Of a stretch of 46,702 nt of DNA, positions 9,777 to 19,311 are shown piece after piece; the stretch's first letter is position 1, and every line of letters starts with the position of its first letter. Source of the stretch: Gemmatales bacterium. GTDB lineage: Bacteria > Planctomycetota > Planctomycetia > Gemmatales > HRBIN36. The position numbers and the translations under genes were made by a program. The stretch spans positions 1-46,702 of the forward strand of contig JANWWR010000214.1 in the NCBI GenBank assembly GCA_025055835.1. The letters are read 5' to 3'. The notes beneath the pieces are model-generated. The model was not told where the DNA came from. It searched no databases and saw only the letters and a list, made by a program, of their open reading frames with translations.

Positions 9777-10481
9777 ATGACCGTCAACGAACTGCTCCGC
9801 GAACTTCATCGCCTGCATCTGAAAATCCACGATCTGCGCGAGGAGGCCGAGCGGGCACCACGACGGCTGCGGGCCGCCCAGGCCAAGATCGACGCCGCTT
9901 CCAAGGCCCTCCAGGAACTCCTCGACCGCATCAAACATCTCAAGGTCGAAATCCACCAGAAGGAGATCACCGTCAAGGAGCATCAGGCCAAGATCGAACG
10001 CTATCAGGGCCAGATGAAGGCCATCACCACCACCAAGGAATACGACGCGCTGCGTCACGAGATCGAGAACGAGCGGCTGGCCATCACCGTCATCGAGGAT
10101 CAGATTCTCGAAGTGATGTTGCAGATGGAACAGAAACAGGCCCAGGTTCCCGCCCTCGAAGCCGAGGTGCAGAAAGCCAAGGCCGAGTATGCCAAGGTCG
10201 AGGCCGAGGTCGGCGGACGCCGTGACGAGTTGTACTCCCAGCTTGCCGAGGCTGAGGCTGAGCTGAAGCAGTTGGAACAGCACCTCAGCGGCGATCTCAA
10301 GAGCATCTATCAGCGGGTCGTCAAGGCCCACGGCGGAGCGGAGGCCCTGTGCGAACTGCGGGACGGCTACTGCACCGGCTGTCAGACGCAGGTCACCTTG
10401 CAGCAGCAGATCGACGCCGAGGCCAACCGGATCGTCGTCTGCCACTCCTGCGGCAAGCTGCTCTACCTCCCCGCCCGTTAA
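9777..10481 (+). CDS. Coiled-coil protein with C-terminal C4 zinc ribbon
   Basis: Predicted 234-residue cytoplasmic protein: a long antiparallel coiled coil (about residues 1-185, rich in E, K, A and Q) followed by a C4 zinc ribbon, GYCTGCQ and VVCHSCGK. This is the CT398/YbgI-neighbour type of C4-type zinc-ribbon protein, common and usually annotated only as zinc-ribbon domain protein; a nucleic-acid or flagellar role has been proposed for relatives. The ATG at 9777 (MTVNELL) is chosen because an alternative ATG at 9753 begins on the terminator's T-run. No clear ribosome site precedes either start. Transcription must read through the rpoD terminator or start within the few bases between them. 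Confidence 0.85.
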   Translation: MTVNELLRELHRLHLKIHDLREEAERAPRRLRAAQAKIDAASKALQELLDRIKHLKVEIHQKEITVKEHQAKIERYQGQMKAITTTKEYDALRHEIENERLAITVIEDQILEVMLQMEQKQAQVPALEAEVQKAKAEYAKVEAEVGGRRDELYSQLAEAEAELKQLEQHLSGDLKSIYQRVVKAHGGAEALCELRDGYCTGCQTQVTLQQQIDAEANRIVVCHSCGKLLYLPAR

Positions 10482-10531
10482 GTTTCATCGCTTCGCGGTT
10501 GCCGCTGCCGTCCGCTGCTGCCCGCCGCCTG

Positions 10532-12916
10532 TCACTGCCCTGTCACTCGTTTTCCGCGATACTGGAACGGATCGCTCCTGACGATTTCCAGCACCAATCG
10601 GCTGAAGCGGTTGCCGTCCCGGGCGACGGCGGAGGCGATGTCGTCCACGACGCACTTGTCGTAGGACTCCAGCCCGCGGCCCAGGGCGTAGGTGAGCATG
10701 CGGTCGGCCAGGCACCTGCGGAACTGATCCTCGCGCTTCAGAAGAATCTGCTTGAGTTCCTTGGCGTTGGCGAACTTCTCCCCGGACGGCAAGACGCCCG
10801 ACGGATCGATGTCGAAATTGCCGTCCCTGGTCCGCCACATGCCGATGGCGTCGTAGTTCTCGAAGGCGAAGCCGATCGGGTCCATGCGCTGGTGGCAACT
10901 GGCGCAGGTGGGATTGCTGCGGTGCTGCTCCATCCGCTGCCGCAGCGAGCCTTTCAGCACGGATTCCTTGTCCTCGGGAAGTTCGCCGGCGTCGGGAGCG
11001 GGGGGAGGCGGCGGGGTGTTGAGGATGTTCTCCAGCACCCACTTGCCGCGCTTCACCGGCGAGGTCCGCGTCGGGTTCGAGGTCACGGTCAGGATGCTGG
11101 CCTGGGTCAGGAGGCCGCCGCGCTGATCGCCGGTCAACTGCACCTTGCGGAACTGACTGCCGCGGATACCGCGGATGCCGTAATGCCGGGCCAGCCGCTC
11201 GTTGACAAAGGTCCAATCGGAATCGAGGAACTCCAGGATACTGCGGTCCTGCCGCATGATTTCCAGGAAATACAACTCGGTCTCCCGAATCATGGCCCAA
11301 CGCAGGGCTTCGTCGAACTCGGGGAACAGGTCAGGATCGGGCTGGAATGTCTTGAGACTGCGGAGCTGGAGCCATTGACCGGCGAAGTTCTCCACCAGGG
11401 CGACCGATTTTTCGTCTTGGAGCATGCGGCGGACCTGGGCTTCGAGGACGGCCGGTTTCCGCAGGTCGCCCTTCTCCGCCAGGGCGAACAGTTCGTCGTC
11501 GGGCATTGACGACCACAGGAAGTACGACAGTCTCGTCGCCAGTTCAAAGTCGCTGATGGGATGCGAACCGTCGGGCCGGGTCGGAGGCCGATCCAGTTCC
11601 ACCTTGAACAGAAAGTGTGGGGACACGAGCACCGCGGTGAAGGCGAGTTGCACGGCCTTCTCGAACGGTTCGCCGTTCTTAATCCCCATGTCGTACAGCA
11701 TCAGCAGCCGCTCCACCTCGTGATCCGTGACTGGCCGACGATAGGCCCTCGTGGCGAAGCGGGCGATGTTCTTCCGGGCCGCCTCCCGCGCCGGCGTCTT
11801 GTCGTCCGGGAGGGCGACGAGGAGACGCCGACCGATCTCGTTGACCGGCGGAACGTACTGATCGAGCGGACCTTCGATCTCGAAACTGAGCACGACGAGG
11901 TTGCGGTCCCGCTGATTGGGTTCGGGGTGATCGGGATTATAGAAGTCGTTCAGGAAGGCGACGGCCAGGCGGCGTTTGCCGGGCTGTGGGCGGAAGCGTA
12001 CCTCGAACCGGCCCGGACGCACTTCCCGATGCGGCACTTCGACGGTCTGAAGGTCGCGGTCTTCGTAGCGGATGGCCATGCGGCACGGCTCGTTCCCCGC
12101 TTGTTGACCATAGCAGCGGACGCGGAAGATGTACTCGGCCTCGGCCGGGAACTCGTGCATGACGTACACCTCGCCCTGGGTGAACAGCACCCGCGGACCG
12201 TCACCTCCGGTGTCCCGCAGAGTGGATTGCAGAGCCCGCCCTTCGTAGCGTTGGAGCGGTCGGGTCGAGGCCTTGGGATCGACCGCGAAGGCCGTGGCCA
12301 TGATCTTTTCGGCTGCGTTCAGGTACTTTTCCAAGAGCATCGGTGGGAGCGACAGGACATCGCCGATGTTGTCGAAGCCGTAGCCCACGTCGTCGGCGGG
12401 AAAGTCGTCGGCAGGTTGAAACTTCACGCCGACCAGGTCGCGGATGGTGTTGTTGTACTCCGCCCGGTTGAGCCTGCGGATGGTGACGCGGCCCGGCTGG
12501 CGGTTCCTGGTGCAGTCCACCGCGGCGATTTTCTGCTCGATCCAGGAAGCGACCCGCTCGACCTCCTGGGCGGTCGGTTTCGGCTTGCCTTCCGGCGGCA
12601 TGGTCCCGTCACGGAGGTTTTGAACGACCAGGTCCCAGGTGTCCTTGAACTTGACGATGTCGGCCTCCTCCCGAAACCTGGCCAGGTCCAGGCCGCCCTT
12701 GGGCTTGTCGCCGCTGTGGCAGGAGTGGCAGTATTTGGCTAACAGCGGCTGGATGTCGCGGGCGAAGGAGGCTGGGTGAGCGGCGGCATGTCCGGTGGCG
12801 GGATCGGCAGTCAGCGGAGCGACCACGCCGACGACCAGCAGACCGGCGACAACAACCAACAGGATGATCACGAGGCGGTTGGTCATCGGCATCGCGTAGG
12901 CACATTGTCCGGCCAT
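10532..12916 (-). CDS. Heme-motif DUF1587/1595/1592/1588/1585 protein
   Basis: Large exported protein (794 aa) with the multidomain order typical of planctomycetes. After an N-terminal membrane segment (LVIILLVVVAGLLVVGVVAPL) comes a planctomycete cytochrome-c-like domain with KYCHSCHSG (heme c motif CxxCH). DUF1587 follows (RRLNRAEYNNTIRDLVGV), then DUF1595 (RRPVTDHEVERLL), DUF1592 (FELATRLSYFLWSSMPDDEL), DUF1588 (TSPVKRGKWVLENIL) and DUF1585 (second CxxCH in CASCHQRMDPIGFAFENYD). The function is unknown; a redox role at the cell envelope is inferred from the two CxxCH motifs. The ATG at 12916 has GGAG upstream; inner ATGs at 12892 and 12886 would shorten the leader. It sits 36 nt behind the DUF1501 gene, so the two are probably co-transcribed. 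Confidence 0.92.
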   Translation of the reverse strand: MAGQCAYAMPMTNRLVIILLVVVAGLLVVGVVAPLTADPATGHAAAHPASFARDIQPLLAKYCHSCHSGDKPKGGLDLARFREEADIVKFKDTWDLVVQNLRDGTMPPEGKPKPTAQEVERVASWIEQKIAAVDCTRNRQPGRVTIRRLNRAEYNNTIRDLVGVKFQPADDFPADDVGYGFDNIGDVLSLPPMLLEKYLNAAEKIMATAFAVDPKASTRPLQRYEGRALQSTLRDTGGDGPRVLFTQGEVYVMHEFPAEAEYIFRVRCYGQQAGNEPCRMAIRYEDRDLQTVEVPHREVRPGRFEVRFRPQPGKRRLAVAFLNDFYNPDHPEPNQRDRNLVVLSFEIEGPLDQYVPPVNEIGRRLLVALPDDKTPAREAARKNIARFATRAYRRPVTDHEVERLLMLYDMGIKNGEPFEKAVQLAFTAVLVSPHFLFKVELDRPPTRPDGSHPISDFELATRLSYFLWSSMPDDELFALAEKGDLRKPAVLEAQVRRMLQDEKSVALVENFAGQWLQLRSLKTFQPDPDLFPEFDEALRWAMIRETELYFLEIMRQDRSILEFLDSDWTFVNERLARHYGIRGIRGSQFRKVQLTGDQRGGLLTQASILTVTSNPTRTSPVKRGKWVLENILNTPPPPPAPDAGELPEDKESVLKGSLRQRMEQHRSNPTCASCHQRMDPIGFAFENYDAIGMWRTRDGNFDIDPSGVLPSGEKFANAKELKQILLKREDQFRRCLADRMLTYALGRGLESYDKCVVDDIASAVARDGNRFSRLVLEIVRSDPFQYRGKRVTGQ

Positions 12917-12952
12917 CGTCTGATCTCCGCTGTGTTGCTCTGTTCAGGATGC

Positions 12953-14314
12953 CTACATCAATTCTTGGATCGGCTGGCCGAAGGGCAAGATGTCGATGGG
13001 CCGACCGGCTTCGTTGATGAACTGCTGCTTGGGGTGAATGCCCAGGTGGTGGTAGATGGTGGCGAGCACGTCTTGGGGCGTCTTCGGGTTCGCTTTGGGA
13101 AAGGCCCCTTTTTCGTCGGAACTGCCGACGACCCGACCGCCCCGCACCGGACCTCCGGCCAAGGCTGCGCTGAAGACGTTGGGATAGTGGTCCCGGCCGG
13201 CCTGGTTATTGACCCGAGGCGTCCTGCCGAACTCGCCCCAGGCCACCACCAAGGTTGTTTCCAACAGGCCGCGTTGATCCAGGTCTTCGATCAACGCCGA
13301 GAAGCAGCGGTCGAAGCGCGGCAGAAAACCCAACCGCAACGACTCGAAGCCGAGAACATGCGTGTCCCACCAGCGCAGGTCCACGGTCACGAGCCGGACG
13401 CCAGCCTCGATCAGCCGCCGGGCCAGCAGAACCCGTTGGCTCCATGCCGGAGCGCCGCAGCGATCCGATGCCTTCGGATCGAACGCCGGCATGAAGCCGT
13501 AGCGCTCTCGAACCTTCGCCGGTTCGCGATCGAGGTCGAAGGCCTCCCGGGCGGCTTCGGAAGTGAGCAGGTCCCAGGCCTTCTGATGGAAACGGTCCAT
13601 CGCTTCGAGTTGGCCCGTGCCGTCGAGGTCGCGGCGAATCTGATCGAAGCTGGCAAGCAGTCCGCGACGATCCGCCAGGCGCTCGGCCGTCAGTCCCTGG
13701 GCCAGGGCGAAGTTCGGCACGCGGAACGGTCCGTTGTTGGCAGGGTCGGCCCCGGTCTCGAACGGCTTATACGCCACGCCCAGGTAGGCCGGTCCGGTGC
13801 CGGGCACCATGCGGGGAATCATGACGTAGGCCGGCAGCCGCGGGTTGAGGTGGCCCAATTGTTTGGCCACGATGCTGCCGACGCTGGGATGGGAGTTCTG
13901 GTCCGGGTCCGGTCCGGCCGGGTAGCCGGTGAAGCAGATCTGGTCGCCGCTGGAATGCCCGGCGTCGTCGTGATGCAGACTGCGGACGATGGACCACTTG
14001 TCCATGATGCGGGCTGACAGGGGGAGCAGGTCGCACAGGTAAATGCCGCCGACCTTGGTCGGCACGACGCCGAACTCGCCGCGGTACTCGGCCGGGGCGT
14101 CGGGCTTGGGGTCCCACGTGTCGAGGTGGCTCGGCCCGCCCCGCATCCACAGAATGATGACCGAGGCCTGTCGCCGTGGCGATTCCTGAGCAAGGAGCTG
14201 AGGAAGTGTCAGGCCACTCAGGCCCAACATGCCGACGTGCAGAAAACTCCGCCGCGACAAAAGCGTCCGGCGAAACTCCGGGCAACCGGTCTTCTGAGGA
14301 TTTCGCGGGATCAC
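12953..14314 (-). CDS. DUF1501 protein with Tat-like leader
   Basis: DUF1501 protein (453 aa), sulfatase-like in fold by family knowledge. The N terminus carries a Tat-type signal: LLSRRSFLHVGMLGLSGLTL. Conserved segments include IILWMRGGPSHLDTWDPKP, HHDDAGHSSGDQICFTGYP, WDTHVLGF and VVAWGEFGRTPRVNNQAGRDHYP. The GTG at 14314 is chosen because AAGGAG lies 8 nt upstream; the frame is open to 14554, but that extension is low in family-like sequence. It is first in a two-gene minus-strand unit with the DUF1592 gene. DUF1501 proteins more often pair with DUF1549/DUF1553 partners, so this pairing is slightly unusual. The substrate is unknown. Confidence 0.9.
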   Translation of the reverse strand: MIPRNPQKTGCPEFRRTLLSRRSFLHVGMLGLSGLTLPQLLAQESPRRQASVIILWMRGGPSHLDTWDPKPDAPAEYRGEFGVVPTKVGGIYLCDLLPLSARIMDKWSIVRSLHHDDAGHSSGDQICFTGYPAGPDPDQNSHPSVGSIVAKQLGHLNPRLPAYVMIPRMVPGTGPAYLGVAYKPFETGADPANNGPFRVPNFALAQGLTAERLADRRGLLASFDQIRRDLDGTGQLEAMDRFHQKAWDLLTSEAAREAFDLDREPAKVRERYGFMPAFDPKASDRCGAPAWSQRVLLARRLIEAGVRLVTVDLRWWDTHVLGFESLRLGFLPRFDRCFSALIEDLDQRGLLETTLVVAWGEFGRTPRVNNQAGRDHYPNVFSAALAGGPVRGGRVVGSSDEKGAFPKANPKTPQDVLATIYHHLGIHPKQQFINEAGRPIDILPFGQPIQELM

Positions 14315-14583
14315 GGGCGGAACTCCTTCCGGGCGGGACAACGGGGCAGGGATGGTCTTCTGGGGTTGGAGGAAGGGAACTCCCAGATCCCTTCCATCAA
14401 CGATGCTACCACAGCCCTGCCGCGGCGACAAGCAGAAGAGTGTCTCGGATGGACACTGCCCGGGCAAGCCGGCCCACAAGGCACGTTTTGACCGACTCCG
14501 ACGCCGTCGGCTTCCCGTTTGCCTTGCCACGCTGAAGCGTAAGATGATGGGCAATCGGTCCCTCAGTTGAAACGAGGATCGCT

Positions 14584-15981
14584 ATGGCCCGCATTGCGTT
14601 CGTCGTCGCCGTAACGGTGATCCTGCTGCTTTTGCCCGTGTGGCTTTTCGCTGGAGACGTCGCCGGAGCAGAACATGCCGACGTTGGCGAGCATCACGAT
14701 CTGGACCTGCCCTGGTGGAGCATTCTGCCGTTCATCATCCTCCTGCTGACCATCGCCTTTTTGCCCCTGGTCGCCAGCCATTTCTGGGAGCCGAACAAGA
14801 ACAAGGCCATCGTGACGGCCATCATCGCGGTGCCCTTGGCCATCTATCTCATTGCCCTAGGCCGGGAGGGGCAGCACGCCCTCCTGCATGAACTGGGAGA
14901 ATATGCCTCGTTCATCATCCTGCTGGCCTCGCTCTACACCGTCGCCGGGGGCATCGCCGTGCAGGGGTGTCTTAAGCCGACGCCAACGACGAACGCGACG
15001 TTTCTGGCCATCGGGGCGGTGCTAGCCAATCTCATCGGCACCACGGGAGCGAGCATTCTGCTGATCCGCCCGGTCCTCCGCATCAACAAGCCCCGGCTGC
15101 GGGTCGCCCACATTCCGATCTTTTTCATCTTCATCGTCAGCAACGTGGCGGGGCTGCTGACGCCGCTGGGCGATCCGCCGCTGTTTCTGGGCTTCCTGAA
15201 AGGCGTGGACTTTTTCTGGACGATGGGGTTGTGGCCACAGTGGCTCTTCGTCAATCTCGTGCTTCTGGGCCTGTTTTTGATCTGGGACACCCAGGCCTAT
15301 AAGCGGGAAACGCAACTGGCCGCCATGACGCCGACCAAGCCGCCCGAACCGCTGCGATTCCTGGGTCTGATCAACGTCCTGTTCCTGGCCGGAATCCTGG
15401 CCGCCGTGATCGCTCAATCGCCGGCCGTGGCTGGGGATTATGCCCTGAAAAAACCGTGGGGCGAGATGGTCATGATCGTCATGGGGTTGCTTTCCTGGTT
15501 TCTGACTCCGCGAGAAGCCCGTGCCGCGAACGACTTCCGCTGGCACGCTATCGTCGAGGTGGCGGTGCTGTTTGCGGGCATTTTCACGACCATGGCCCCC
15601 GCTTTGGTGCTGCTCCAGTCGCACGGCAGCGAGTTGGCTCAAAGTCTCAATGTGTCCAAGCCCTGGCATTACTTCTGGTTGACGGGCACGCTTTCGTCCT
15701 TCCTCGACAACGCTCCGACCTATGTGACCTTCGCCACCATCGCGGCCAAGAGCAGCCATTTCCACCAACTCTCCGTGGAGCGTCCTGAAATTCTGGCGGC
15801 CATCAGTTGCGGGGCGGTATTCATGGGAGCGAATACTTACATCGGCAACGGGCCGAATTTCATGGTCAAAGCCATCGCCGAGGAGTCGGGGTATCACATG
15901 CCCTCCTTCTTCGGCTACATCCTGTACACCCTGGCGGTGTTGATCCCGACCTACATCCTCGTGACGTTGATCTTCTTTTGA
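14584..15981 (+). CDS. NhaD/CitMHS-type transporter (putative Na+/H+ antiporter)
   Basis: Polytopic transporter (465 aa, roughly 11-13 helices) of the ion-transporter superfamily that contains NhaD antiporters and citrate-metal carriers. Signature-like segments are [24 protein letters not shown] and [25 protein letters not shown] in the first half, and [18 protein letters not shown] and [22 protein letters not shown] in the second. The paired broken-helix motifs (GTTGAS, GNGPN) are typical of this fold. Start ATG 14584 has GAGGAT upstream. It is followed after 11 nt by the PEP-hydrolase-like gene, implying an operon. Whether it moves Na+/H+ or a carboxylate cannot be told from sequence alone. 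Confidence 0.85.
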   Translation: MARIAFVVAVTVILLLLPVWLFAGDVAGAEHADVGEHHDLDLPWWSILPFIILLLTIAFLPLVASHFWEPNKNKAIVTAIIAVPLAIYLIALGREGQHALLHELGEYASFIILLASLYTVAGGIAVQGCLKPTPTTNATFLAIGAVLANLIGTTGASILLIRPVLRINKPRLRVAHIPIFFIFIVSNVAGLLTPLGDPPLFLGFLKGVDFFWTMGLWPQWLFVNLVLLGLFLIWDTQAYKRETQLAAMTPTKPPEPLRFLGLINVLFLAGILAAVIAQSPAVAGDYALKKPWGEMVMIVMGLLSWFLTPREARAANDFRWHAIVEVAVLFAGIFTTMAPALVLLQSHGSELAQSLNVSKPWHYFWLTGTLSSFLDNAPTYVTFATIAAKSSHFHQLSVERPEILAAISCGAVFMGANTYIGNGPNFMVKAIAEESGYHMPSFFGYILYTLAVLIPTYILVTLIFF

Positions 15982-15992
15982 GGGAGACGGCC

Positions 15993-16835
15993 ATGAGCTT
16001 CTTCACCCGGGAGCAATGTCTGGAACGGCTGCGGGCCCAGATCGCGGCGGGCAAGCCGATCATCGGCGGCGGAGCGGGGACGGGCATCTCAGCCAAGTGC
16101 GCCGAAGCCGGCGGCATTGATCTCATCATCATCTACAACTCTGGCCGGTTCCGCATGGCGGGACGCGGCAGCCTGTCCGGCGTCATGCCCTACGGCGACG
16201 CCAATCAAATTGTCATGGACATGGCCCGCGAGGTGCTTCCCATCGTCAGGAACACGCCGGTGCTGGCCGGGGTCTGCGGCACCGATCCGTTCCGCATCAT
16301 GAAGCTGTTTCTCCGCGAGGTCCAGGCAGTTGGTTTCAGCGGCGTGCAGAACTTCCCGACCGTCGGCCTGATCGACCGCGACAGCATCTTCCGTCAGAAC
16401 CTTGAAGAGACGGAGATGGGGTTCGGGTTGGAAGTGGACATGATCCGCACCGCTTCGGAGATGGGCCTGTTGACCTGCCCCTACGTCTTTCACGAGGACG
16501 AAGCGGTGGCGATGGCCAGGGCCGGGGCCGACGTGCTCATCCCCCACATGGGCCTGACCACCAAAGGCAGCATCGGAGCCAAGACGGCGCTGACGCTCGA
16601 CGACTGCGTCAAGAAGATTCAGGCCATGCACGACGCCGCCAAGAGAATCAAACCGGACATCCTTGTGCTATGCCACGGGGGGCCGATCTCGGAACCGGAA
16701 GACGCCGCCTACATCCTCAAGAACACCGAGGGCATTGTCGGCTTTTTCGGGGCGTCGAGCATCGAACGGCTGCCGACCGAGGTGGCGATCACCTCCTGCG
16801 TCCGCAAGTTCAAGAGCATTCCCCTGGGCAAGTGA
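15993..16835 (+). CDS. Phosphoenolpyruvate-hydrolase-like TIM-barrel protein
   Basis: Predicted 280-residue TIM-barrel protein of the PEP_hydrolase family (earlier called TIM-barrel signal-transduction protein). Recognisable segments are [99 protein letters not shown] and [14 protein letters not shown]; all match the enolpyruvate-type barrel pattern. The ATG at 15993 has GAGGGAGA upstream; the frame is open to 15807 but overlaps the transporter. It probably forms a two-gene operon with the transporter, which may hint at carboxylate metabolism. The biochemical activity is poorly established for the family. Confidence 0.85.
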   Translation: MSFFTREQCLERLRAQIAAGKPIIGGGAGTGISAKCAEAGGIDLIIIYNSGRFRMAGRGSLSGVMPYGDANQIVMDMAREVLPIVRNTPVLAGVCGTDPFRIMKLFLREVQAVGFSGVQNFPTVGLIDRDSIFRQNLEETEMGFGLEVDMIRTASEMGLLTCPYVFHEDEAVAMARAGADVLIPHMGLTTKGSIGAKTALTLDDCVKKIQAMHDAAKRIKPDILVLCHGGPISEPEDAAYILKNTEGIVGFFGASSIERLPTEVAITSCVRKFKSIPLGK

Positions 16836-16948
16836 CGGCCGCCCATGGGTAAAATGAAAAGGCAAGCGATAGGCAGCCTGCTCAGCATGCCAGGGCCGTC
16901 GGCCGTGAGGATTGATCGGCAAGACACTTTGTTTCTGAGGGAGACACC

Positions 16949-17203
16949 GTGACATCCCACGAACTGCGAGCTGCGCTTCAGAACCGGCCCTTCAAGCCGT
17001 TCGTGATCCACATGGCCGATGGCCGGTCGTTCGAAGTCCGCCATCCCGATTTCTTCTGGATCGGGCCCAACGGACGAACTGCATTCGTCTATACTCCTAG
17101 CGGTACAGACTTCAGCATCGTGGACGTGTTGCTGATGACCGAAATCGAGTTCCTGCCACAGAGCGGTCAGTCAGCCGCTGGCAATGGCGAAGGCCAAGCG
17201 TAG
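16949..17203 (+). CDS. Small conserved-looking hypothetical protein
   Basis: Predicted 84-residue protein starting at GTG 16949 with GAGGGAG 6 nt upstream. The segment RPFKPFVIHMADGRSFEVRHPDFFWIGPNGRTAFVY has the look of a small beta-rich domain that I associate with many planctomycete hypothetical proteins (RPF-x-PF...DGRSF..HPDF). No catalytic motif, signal peptide or membrane segment is seen. It is convergent with, and ends 7 bp before, the small lipoprotein gene. Confidence 0.75.
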   Translation: MTSHELRAALQNRPFKPFVIHMADGRSFEVRHPDFFWIGPNGRTAFVYTPSGTDFSIVDVLLMTEIEFLPQSGQSAAGNGEGQA

Positions 17204-17210
17204 CCGGATT

Positions 17211-17387
17211 TCACTGCTCGGGCGGTTTCGGTTTGGCCGTCTGCGGCTTGTAAACGTGGCGGTCCTTCCGCTGATACTGCTGCGGGGACTCGACATCCAC
17301 CTTGCCTTCCACCGTCGCCTGCCCCGAACAACCGATCCCACCGCAGAGCAGGCCGACGAGCAGGAGAACGCAGAGGATACGGCTCAT
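17211..17387 (-). CDS. Small lipoprotein downstream of DUF1559 gene
   Basis: A 58-residue ORF: a hydrophobic leader (MSRILCVLLLVGLLCGGIGC) with a probable lipobox Cys at position 20, then a short charged, Lys/Pro/Gln-rich tail (residues 21-58). It would be a tiny lipidated envelope protein. It starts 19 nt after the stop of the DUF1559 gene on the same strand, so the two are very likely co-transcribed, an arrangement typical for DUF1559 genes in planctomycetes. The GIGC lipobox is slightly atypical (Gly at -3). Function unknown. Confidence 0.7.
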   Translation of the reverse strand: MSRILCVLLLVGLLCGGIGCSGQATVEGKVDVESPQQYQRKDRHVYKPQTAKPKPPEQ

Positions 17388-17405
17388 GGAACTGCCCCCG
17401 CGCGG

Positions 17406-18536
17406 CTAGTCGAGAATAGCATCGGTCGGCTGATTCAGTCCGTCCTTGCGACCGGCCAACTGCTGAAGCACCGACCAGTCCGAGCCGTTGACGCCGCCGT
17501 TGCTGAGATTGACCGCCTGCGTGTTGCCGAACCGCACCGTCCGCACCGAGCCGTCGCCGAAGCAGAACTGCACCCCGGCGGGATGGCGACTGGAGAAGTT
17601 GTACCAGTTGGCTCCGTTGAGGCCGGGCGGCAGCGAGGTGCCCAGCGGCGGCGGTTCGTGGTCGGAGTCAAACGTCGGTCGGGCCAGGCCGTACGCCGTC
17701 CCCATCGCTCCGACGCCGAACCAGGACCAGGCATGGTCCCGCATCCCCACACCCCGACCGCCCAGCCCTTCGCCGAACATCAGCGTGTTGCTGGTGCCGT
17801 CCTGAATGGAGAGTTGCCCCAACGTCATGTCGCTGCGGTTGTGCATGATGCCGACGAAGCGCATCCAGAAGGCGGCTCCCGGCGCACCCGGGTCGAAGTC
17901 TCCCGCCGCCCCTGCCACGCCGACGTAGTTGGTCCGTCCCAGGAAATCCTCTCCTTCCAAAGCCAGAAACTCGCCGTTGGCGATATGGACGGTGAACAAG
18001 GCCCCGTGCTCCGTTGCTTCATCCACGCTGTCAGAGGGGCACTTGAACATCTTGAGTCGCACCTGAGCACGGGTCCGGTGCAGGTTGTTGCCCGGAGCGG
18101 TCCACCAGCCAAGCTTCTCGGCCTGGAGCGAAAGCGACAACGGCGTCTGACTTGTCACCAGCGGAGCGGGCAGGGGAAAAGTCTGCTGGCTGTCCGCCAG
18201 ATTGCGGAACAGATTGTCCTGTTCCAGGTAGGGCAATAGGGCCACGAGGCAGCCGATCCAGGGGCCGCGGTCATCTCCGGGGGCGACCATCGTTCCGCCA
18301 TTGGCCCGCACGGGACCGTAGTAGCCCGGCGGAAGGCGACCGAAGTCGTTGTGGTAATTGTGGGCGGCCAGACCGATCTGCCGCAGGTTGCTGGCACACA
18401 GCATCTTGTTGGCCGCCTCCCGAACCTTCTGCACGGCGGGAAGCAGCAGGGCCATCAGGATCGCAATGATGGCGATGACCACAAGCAGTTCAATGAGCGT
18501 GAATCCCTTCCGACGATGACGCTGGCGGCAGAACAT
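17406..18536 (-). CDS. DUF1559 protein with prepilin-type N terminus
   Basis: DUF1559 family protein (376 aa). The N terminus has a type IV prepilin / type II pseudopilin processing site: RRKG followed by [31 protein letters not shown], with Glu at +5 after cleavage. Family-typical segments follow: [44 protein letters not shown] and the C-terminal [23 protein letters not shown] (the H-x9-DG motif). The protein would be a processed, surface- or secretion-associated pseudopilin; planctomycetes encode many paralogs. The ATG at 18536 has GGGGGA upstream and puts the cleavage site near the N terminus. The small lipoprotein gene follows. Confidence 0.93.
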   Translation of the reverse strand: MFCRQRHRRKGFTLIELLVVIAIIAILMALLLPAVQKVREAANKMLCASNLRQIGLAAHNYHNDFGRLPPGYYGPVRANGGTMVAPGDDRGPWIGCLVALLPYLEQDNLFRNLADSQQTFPLPAPLVTSQTPLSLSLQAEKLGWWTAPGNNLHRTRAQVRLKMFKCPSDSVDEATEHGALFTVHIANGEFLALEGEDFLGRTNYVGVAGAAGDFDPGAPGAAFWMRFVGIMHNRSDMTLGQLSIQDGTSNTLMFGEGLGGRGVGMRDHAWSWFGVGAMGTAYGLARPTFDSDHEPPPLGTSLPPGLNGANWYNFSSRHPAGVQFCFGDGSVRTVRFGNTQAVNLSNGGVNGSDWSVLQQLAGRKDGLNQPTDAILD

Positions 18537-18654
18537 GGTGTGCGGTCCCCCAAGGATGCCGAGGGTATAACAACGTGTTAATGCACCCATACTACGACGT
18601 ATGACGTCCGCCTGCAAGGGCAAGGGGGAAATTTTGCACGGCTGGAAGTTGGGA

Positions 18655-19200
18655 TCAGCGAGGGGAGGCTTCGCTCAGAGCGTGATCGAAGAGCAGCCGC
18701 CATTCGACGGCCTGAATCCGTCGGCACAGCATCTCATGCGGAAGCGATCCTTCCGCGCAGGCCTGACACAGATCGACGAAACGGAACGGCTCCCAGGAGG
18801 ACTGCTCGACGAGAAACCGAGCGGATGAGTGCAGCGTGCTTTCCTGACCAGCCAGCTCCGCGGCGGCCTGATGGAGGGCATCGAAGATCGGATGGCGGCC
18901 GACGCGGCGGAACCAGTACTTGGCATTGCCATAGTCCGGCTCCCGACGATGCATGATACCATGCCAGAATGAGCCGGTCGGCGTCGGAATGCTCTGGGCC
19001 AGCGTGTGGGCTTCGTCGAGGAAATCGTGATACAGCCACAGACCGGCATGAACGACTGGAGCGGCTTTCAAGGAGGCCAACTTGGGCTGCACCCTGCTGT
19101 TCGGACTGCCCGGACCCAGCGGGGGCAGTCGCTGCTCGGTCAGCAACTCGGCGATTTCTGCCGGATATCGTGAGGGATCGGGAAACAATGCGATGGTCAT
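18655..19200 (-). CDS. Uncharacterised conserved-looking protein
   Basis: Predicted 181-residue soluble protein. The central segment [34 protein letters not shown] is rich in His, Trp, Arg and Tyr and looks strongly constrained, as does [15 protein letters not shown] before it; such His/Asp/Glu-rich motifs suggest a metal- or anion-binding enzyme, but I do not recognise a named family. No signal peptide or membrane segment. The ATG at 19200 is preferred over a TTG at 19224; neither has a clear ribosome site. The start is followed upstream by a hairpin repeat. Confidence 0.7.
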   Translation of the reverse strand: MTIALFPDPSRYPAEIAELLTEQRLPPLGPGSPNSRVQPKLASLKAAPVVHAGLWLYHDFLDEAHTLAQSIPTPTGSFWHGIMHRREPDYGNAKYWFRRVGRHPIFDALHQAAAELAGQESTLHSSARFLVEQSSWEPFRFVDLCQACAEGSLPHEMLCRRIQAVEWRLLFDHALSEASPR

Positions 19201-19245
19201 GGGCGAAGGCTGATCGTGATTCAATTATTTGTGATCTGATCTACT

Positions 19246-19284
19246 CCCCCACCCCTCTCCCAGGGGGAGAGGGGATTGGGGTGA
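19246..19284. repeat. C/G-rich intergenic hairpin repeat
   Basis: A perfect 10-bp stem CCCCTCTCCC / GGGAGAGGGG (19252-19261 with 19265-19274, loop AGG), extended by CCCC (19247-19250) and GGGG (19278-19281). It matches the 'cccctctccc-gggagagggg' intergenic palindrome found in many GC-rich genomes. It has no T-run, so it is not an intrinsic terminator. It separates two minus-strand genes. Confidence 0.7.
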
Positions 19285-19311
19285 GGGTGCATCAGGGATC
19301 ATGCTACGAGC

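Noticed and set aside
14519..14545. Promoter TTGCCT-15-TAAGAT before the transporter gene
   Set aside because: Spacer of 15 nt is short and the -35 is weak; listed here only as a possibility.
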